Origin: Verrucomicrobiota bacterium | Lineage (GTDB): Bacteria > Verrucomicrobiota > Verrucomicrobiia > Limisphaerales > UBA1100 | Direction of reading: 5' to 3' | Assembly: GCA_028872645.1 (NCBI GenBank) | Contig: JAPKDK010000102.1 | Span: 1-9,362, forward strand | DNA length: 9,362 nucleotides | In this document: in pieces, positions 6,476-9,362 of the stretch | How the letters are laid out: every line of letters starts with the position of its first letter | How positions within the stretch are numbered: position 1 is the stretch's first letter | Made by a program: the position numbers and the translations under genes | The notes under the pieces: generated by a model | Told to the model about the DNA's origin: nothing | The model's input: only the letters and a program-made list of their open reading frames with translations | Databases searched by the model: none

Positions 6476-7411
6476 ATGAAACTCATTTCCCGATCCCTCA
6501 TTGTGGCCGCATTAGCGGTTTGTGCTTTTGGTATGCACGCCAAATCCATTTCCATTCTAATCGTCGATGGTCAGAACAATCACAACTGGAAAGCGATGAC
6601 GCCATTTATGAGGGCGCAATTGGAAAAGACCGGCATGTTCACCGTGGCGGTTTCCACCTCACCGCAGCGCGTGAATCCACCGCGCAATCTCACCAAGGAA
6701 CAACGTGCCGCCGCGCAAGAAGCGGCGAATGAATTGAATGCCAAGTCTTGGAAAGAATGGCTGCCGGCGTTTGCGAAATACGATGTGGTGGTTAGCAATT
6801 ACAACGGGCAGGAATGGCCCAAGCCGGTGATGGTGGCTTTCGAGAAATATATGCGCGAGGGCGGCCGGTTCATTTGCGTACACGCGGCCAATAATTCATT
6901 CCCCAATTGGCTGGAGTACAACAAAATGATCGGCCTCGGGGGCTGGGGCGGGCGCACGGAAAAACACGGGCCGTACGTGTACTTTAACGAACAGGAAAAA
7001 CTCGTGCGCGACACGCAAAAGGGCCGCGGCGGCAGCCACGGTGCGCAGCACGAATTCACCATCAAGATTCGCGATGCCAAACACCCCATCACCCACGGAA
7101 TGCCCGCGCAATGGAAGCACGCTCAGGATGAACTTTACGATTCACTGCGTGGCCCCGCTGAACATATGCAGGTGCTGGCCACCGCGTGGAGCACCAAAAG
7201 CAAACGCCACGAGCCGATGATGATGGTACTCAATTACGGCAAGGGCAAAACTTTCCACACACCGATGGGCCATCAGAACGGCAAATCACTGCAATGCGTG
7301 GGATTCATCACCACGATGAACCGCGCCTGTGAATGGCTGGCGACAGGGAAAGTGACGACGAATATCCCGCGGAGTTTTCCGACGGCGGATAAAGTCAGCG
7401 TGGTGAAATGA
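6476..7411 (+). CDS. Secreted ThuA-like domain protein
   Basis: The 311-residue product starts with a signal peptide: Lys2 and Arg6, a hydrophobic core at about 8-19, and a cleavage site after MHA at about residue 22. The mature part is a ThuA-like domain, a flavodoxin/class I glutamine-amidotransferase-like fold. What is seen: the first strand ISILIVDGQNNHNW (25-38) with its His-x-Trp, YDVVVSNYNG at 102-111, GGRFICVHAANNSF at 129-142, HPITHGMP at 203-210, DELYDSL at 218-224, and YGKGKTFHTPMGH at 254-266. ThuA takes part in disaccharide (trehalose, maltitol) use in rhizobia with a Gfo/Idh/MocA partner; the exact reaction of most members is unsettled. Export points to a periplasmic role on sugars or a related substrate. 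No Shine-Dalgarno is apparent. The stop codon directly abuts the stop of the convergent DUF1080 gene. Confidence 0.9.
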   Translation: MKLISRSLIVAALAVCAFGMHAKSISILIVDGQNNHNWKAMTPFMRAQLEKTGMFTVAVSTSPQRVNPPRNLTKEQRAAAQEAANELNAKSWKEWLPAFAKYDVVVSNYNGQEWPKPVMVAFEKYMREGGRFICVHAANNSFPNWLEYNKMIGLGGWGGRTEKHGPYVYFNEQEKLVRDTQKGRGGSHGAQHEFTIKIRDAKHPITHGMPAQWKHAQDELYDSLRGPAEHMQVLATAWSTKSKRHEPMMMVLNYGKGKTFHTPMGHQNGKSLQCVGFITTMNRACEWLATGKVTTNIPRSFPTADKVSVVK

Positions 7412-8488
7412 CTAATTTGCTTTAACGAAAATATTGGCGAACTGCCCGCCCGGCAGCAATTCAATCGGTCCCGGCTTAAGATTCCCGCTTTCATCAATTT
7501 TTTCTTCGATGATTCGTTTGCCATTGATTTCAATGCGCAACAAACCATTGAGGCGGGTGACTTGCACGCGATTCCATTTGCCCGCGGGGAATGCCAATTC
7601 GCCAAGGTCGCCGACGTTGGGGAGTTTGAAAGGAACCGACTCGCCACCGCCACGCCAATCGGCGAAGAAGGTGTAGCTTGAGAATTTTTCGGTGGAAAAC
7701 AGGCTGCCTTTTGCGTCTTGGCTGGTGAGCCGCCAGTCGCTGGATTTCCAGCCTTCGCCTTTCCATCCGCTGAGGTCCACGCCGGTGTAGAGGCTTTTGA
7801 AGCCGGTGAACTCGTTGGCAATTTCTTCGGGCTTGGGTTTTGTACTTGGGAGTTCCTTGATTTTCAGATTGCGGAATTGGACGGGCGAGCCTTCGGATTC
7901 CAAACAAATGTAGCCCTTGCGCGGACTGGCGGCTTTACCTTGGGTGACCACTTTTCCGTTCACGGCGAGGCTGATGTCGCCGTTGTTGCAAATGATGCGG
8001 TAGTGGTTCCATTGCGGCGAGGGTTTGCTGCGGTTCTCGCTGGGAAAGGCGCGCTGACCGCCGCGACCGTTGATGGGCGTCATGCGCGCGCCGTGGATGG
8101 GGAAGATGTCGCCGTGGGTGGTGTAGCCGCGGGTGTTGCCGTATTCGTTTTCGAGCACCTGCACTTCTACGCCGCGGTGGAAGGGTTGGCCCTTGGCAGG
8201 ATAAGCATCGGCCCACACAAAAATGCCGGCGTTGCCGCGCGGCTTGAGGTGGCGCCATTCGAGTTCGAGAATGAAATTTTCGTACATTCGCGTGGTGCGC
8301 AGTTCACCGATAGGTTTGCCGGTGCAATGGATCATCCCCTCTTTCACCGTCCACGTTTTGGGGCCGCAATTTACGTTGTGCCAACCGTCGAAGTTTTTGC
8401 CGTTGAAGAGCGGCTTGAAATCATCAGCAGCGATTACGGCACCGGCACACGCCAAAGCCCCAAGGAAATAAAGGAAACGGGTTTTCAT
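7412..8488 (-). CDS. Secreted DUF1080 (3-keto-disaccharide hydrolase family) protein with two lobes
   Basis: The 358-residue product has a signal peptide (hydrophobic residues 5-20, cleavage near Ala20 or Ala21). Lobe 1 (about 23-213) is a complete DUF1080 domain, a concanavalin/LamG-like beta sandwich. It shows FKPLFNGKNFDGW (24-36), WTVKEGMIHC (46-55), NFILELEWR (71-79), GNAGIFVW (85-92), EVQVLEN (108-114), WNHYRI (160-165) and VQFRNLKIK (203-211). Lobe 2 (about 229-356) repeats the start (FKSLYTGVDLSGW) and end (WNRVQV, INGK, ANIFVK) but lacks the GNAGIF core. The Pfam family is called 3-keto-disaccharide hydrolase, from members that cleave 3-keto glycosides, so a periplasmic sugar role is likely; specificity is unknown. 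The frame is open upstream to 8641, but the ATG at 8488 gives the signal peptide and avoids overlap with the upstream gene. That gene ends 20 nt before, which suggests an operon. Confidence 0.9.
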   Translation of the reverse strand: MKTRFLYFLGALACAGAVIAADDFKPLFNGKNFDGWHNVNCGPKTWTVKEGMIHCTGKPIGELRTTRMYENFILELEWRHLKPRGNAGIFVWADAYPAKGQPFHRGVEVQVLENEYGNTRGYTTHGDIFPIHGARMTPINGRGGQRAFPSENRSKPSPQWNHYRIICNNGDISLAVNGKVVTQGKAASPRKGYICLESEGSPVQFRNLKIKELPSTKPKPEEIANEFTGFKSLYTGVDLSGWKGEGWKSSDWRLTSQDAKGSLFSTEKFSSYTFFADWRGGGESVPFKLPNVGDLGELAFPAGKWNRVQVTRLNGLLRIEINGKRIIEEKIDESGNLKPGPIELLPGGQFANIFVKAN

Positions 8489-8508
8489 GAAATGATTTGC
8501 GCGGCACA

Positions 8509-9362
8509 CTATTTGTCCGCTTTGGACAACTCCGGCGAGTAAAGCGGCAAGTAACGGTAATATACTTCCAGCGAAAGTGCTGCCAAGGCGGTGGTGACCA
8601 CACGACCGGCGGCCTTGGAGTTTTTGCCTTCGGGTTCCCACGCGCCGCGATTGTTGCCACGCTGGATTTGTTTGCCCAATAGAATCGGTTTTAGTTTATC
8701 ATTCCAGCCTTGCCAATCTTCACCTTGGGCCTGACGCATCGCCAGACTGCCGTAGTACCAATAATAGTAATCCACCCGATTGTTGCTGGGCAATTGCTTC
8801 TGAATGAGGCTGAGGCACTGTTCCATTTTAGCGTTCTTGATGCCGGCGCTCAGCATTTGCTCGCAAAATAATCCTTCGGCGATCATTGCTGAAGAAGGCT
8901 TCCAGCCGGGGCGATATTGAAAACCGTTTCCATCTACACCCATGCCATCGAGGAATTTGCGGGCTTTTGCGAATGAAGTTTCGGGCACGTTCATCTCGCC
9001 CAAGCGCGCGCTTTTCAAGACCATCATTTGCCAACCGCTGACTGAGAGATCGCCTTTTTCGCTGGGATCCTCGCGATGAGGTTTGTAGCGCCAGCCACCG
9101 GATTGGGGGTTTTGTGCCTTGAGGGTGAAGGCAAGGACACGTTCGGCCGGGGCGCGCAGTCGCTCGTCCTTGGTAAGATTATAAGCTTCCATCAGGGCAA
9201 TCGCGGCAATGCCGTGGTCGTATAAATTTCCGCGATAACGAAGGTCGCCATTTTTCTCAACGCTCAACATCCAGTCTATGGCTCGCGCGAGGGTTTGCTG
9301 ATAAGGGCCAGGCTCGGTGTGTTTGGCGCCCCATCCCAAAAATGCCAGCATCGCCGCGCCAG
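8509..9362 (-). CDS. Squalene-cyclase/prenyltransferase-repeat (alpha/alpha-barrel) protein, C-terminal part
   Basis: The frame enters from the right edge without a start and ends with TAG at 8511-8509, giving about 284 visible residues. The methionine at 9351 is internal, since the frame continues in register to the edge. Repeats of the terpenoid-cyclase alpha/alpha-toroid type are seen: YDHGIAAIALMEAY, SGGWRYKP, LSVSGWQMMVLKSARL, GFQYRPGWKPSSAMIAEGL, VDYYYWYYGSLAM, and near the end VVTTALAALSLEVYYRYLPLY. This combination is a recurrent PVC family. Its members are not shown to be squalene cyclases, and the catalytic DxDD motif of true cyclases is not visible here; it could lie off-window or be absent. 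Function is unknown, and a structural or binding role is as likely as an enzyme. The N-terminus and any signal peptide are missing. The gene stands 20 nt upstream of the DUF1080 gene and is likely co-transcribed with it. Confidence 0.82.
   Translation of the reverse strand, partial: GAAMLAFLGWGAKHTEPGPYQQTLARAIDWMLSVEKNGDLRYRGNLYDHGIAAIALMEAYNLTKDERLRAPAERVLAFTLKAQNPQSGGWRYKPHREDPSEKGDLSVSGWQMMVLKSARLGEMNVPETSFAKARKFLDGMGVDGNGFQYRPGWKPSSAMIAEGLFCEQMLSAGIKNAKMEQCLSLIQKQLPSNNRVDYYYWYYGSLAMRQAQGEDWQGWNDKLKPILLGKQIQRGNNRGAWEPEGKNSKAAGRVVTTALAALSLEVYYRYLPLYSPELSKADK

Noticed and set aside
7718..8542. Plus-strand open frame of 274 residues opposite the DUF1080 gene
   Set aside because: It is antisense to the DUF1080 gene, is rich in Ala, Val and Gly without motifs, and extends into the next antisense gene. 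A codon-bias shadow is the simplest explanation.
8489..8641. Upstream extension of the DUF1080 gene to 8641
   Set aside because: It would overlap the upstream cyclase-repeat gene by over 130 nt and bury the clear signal peptide that starts at 8488.
9349..9351. ATG at 9351 as the start of the cyclase-repeat gene
   Set aside because: The frame continues in register to the window edge, and the sequence at the ATG reads like the middle of a repeat helix with no signal peptide or ribosome binding site.
1..9362. Search for CRISPR arrays, tRNA or rRNA genes, insertion sequences, phage or toxin-antitoxin genes
   Set aside because: By eye I saw no regularly spaced repeats, transposase or integrase motifs, terminal inverted repeats or tRNA-like cloverleaf. 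Coding density is high with ordinary housekeeping and secreted genes.

Overview
The window reads as an ordinary chromosomal stretch of a Gram-negative bacterium, most likely a member of the PVC group (Verrucomicrobiota is my first guess, Planctomycetota or a relative second). The lpxD gene indicates lipid A and an outer membrane. The secreted ThuA-like and DUF1080 proteins, the squalene-cyclase-like repeat protein, the TPR-peroxiredoxin lipoprotein and the Gfo/Idh/MocA oxidoreductase are families I associate with PVC genomes. The taxon is inferred from gene content, not from a marker comparison. The DNA is moderately GC-rich with GC-biased third positions, which creates many long but meaningless antisense frames.

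Left part (1-2940): a Gfo/Idh/MocA oxidoreductase runs leftward off the edge. It is divergent from panD (beta-alanine for pantothenate and CoA), which is followed on the same strand by lpxD (lipid A acyltransferase). A promoter just after lpxD precedes the ribosomal pair rplM-rpsI (L13 and S9). A strong intrinsic terminator with a UUCG loop closes that unit.

Middle (3040-7411): argC (arginine biosynthesis) is followed after 5 nt by a 769-residue predicted lipoprotein. It combines N-terminal TPR-type helices, a histidine-rich middle and a C-terminal peroxiredoxin/thioredoxin-fold domain with a CxxC. Next is a secreted ThuA-domain protein.

Right part (7412-9362, minus strand): a secreted DUF1080 (3-keto-disaccharide hydrolase family) protein built of two related lobes lies downstream of a squalene-cyclase/prenyltransferase-repeat protein that is cut by the right edge. 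The two are separated by 20 nt and probably form one operon. The DUF1080 and ThuA genes converge with directly abutting stop codons.

How the genes fit together: the left half is housekeeping. In the right half, ThuA and DUF1080 are both families tied to 3-keto-sugar metabolism, and the Gfo/Idh/MocA family supplies the oxidoreductases of such pathways, so a link to extracytoplasmic carbohydrate processing is plausible but unproven. I found no CRISPR array, tRNA, rRNA, insertion sequence or phage gene, and nothing that I can defend as a wholly new system. The most interesting items are the TPR/His-rich/peroxiredoxin lipoprotein, the two-lobed DUF1080 protein and the zero-gap convergent gene pair.
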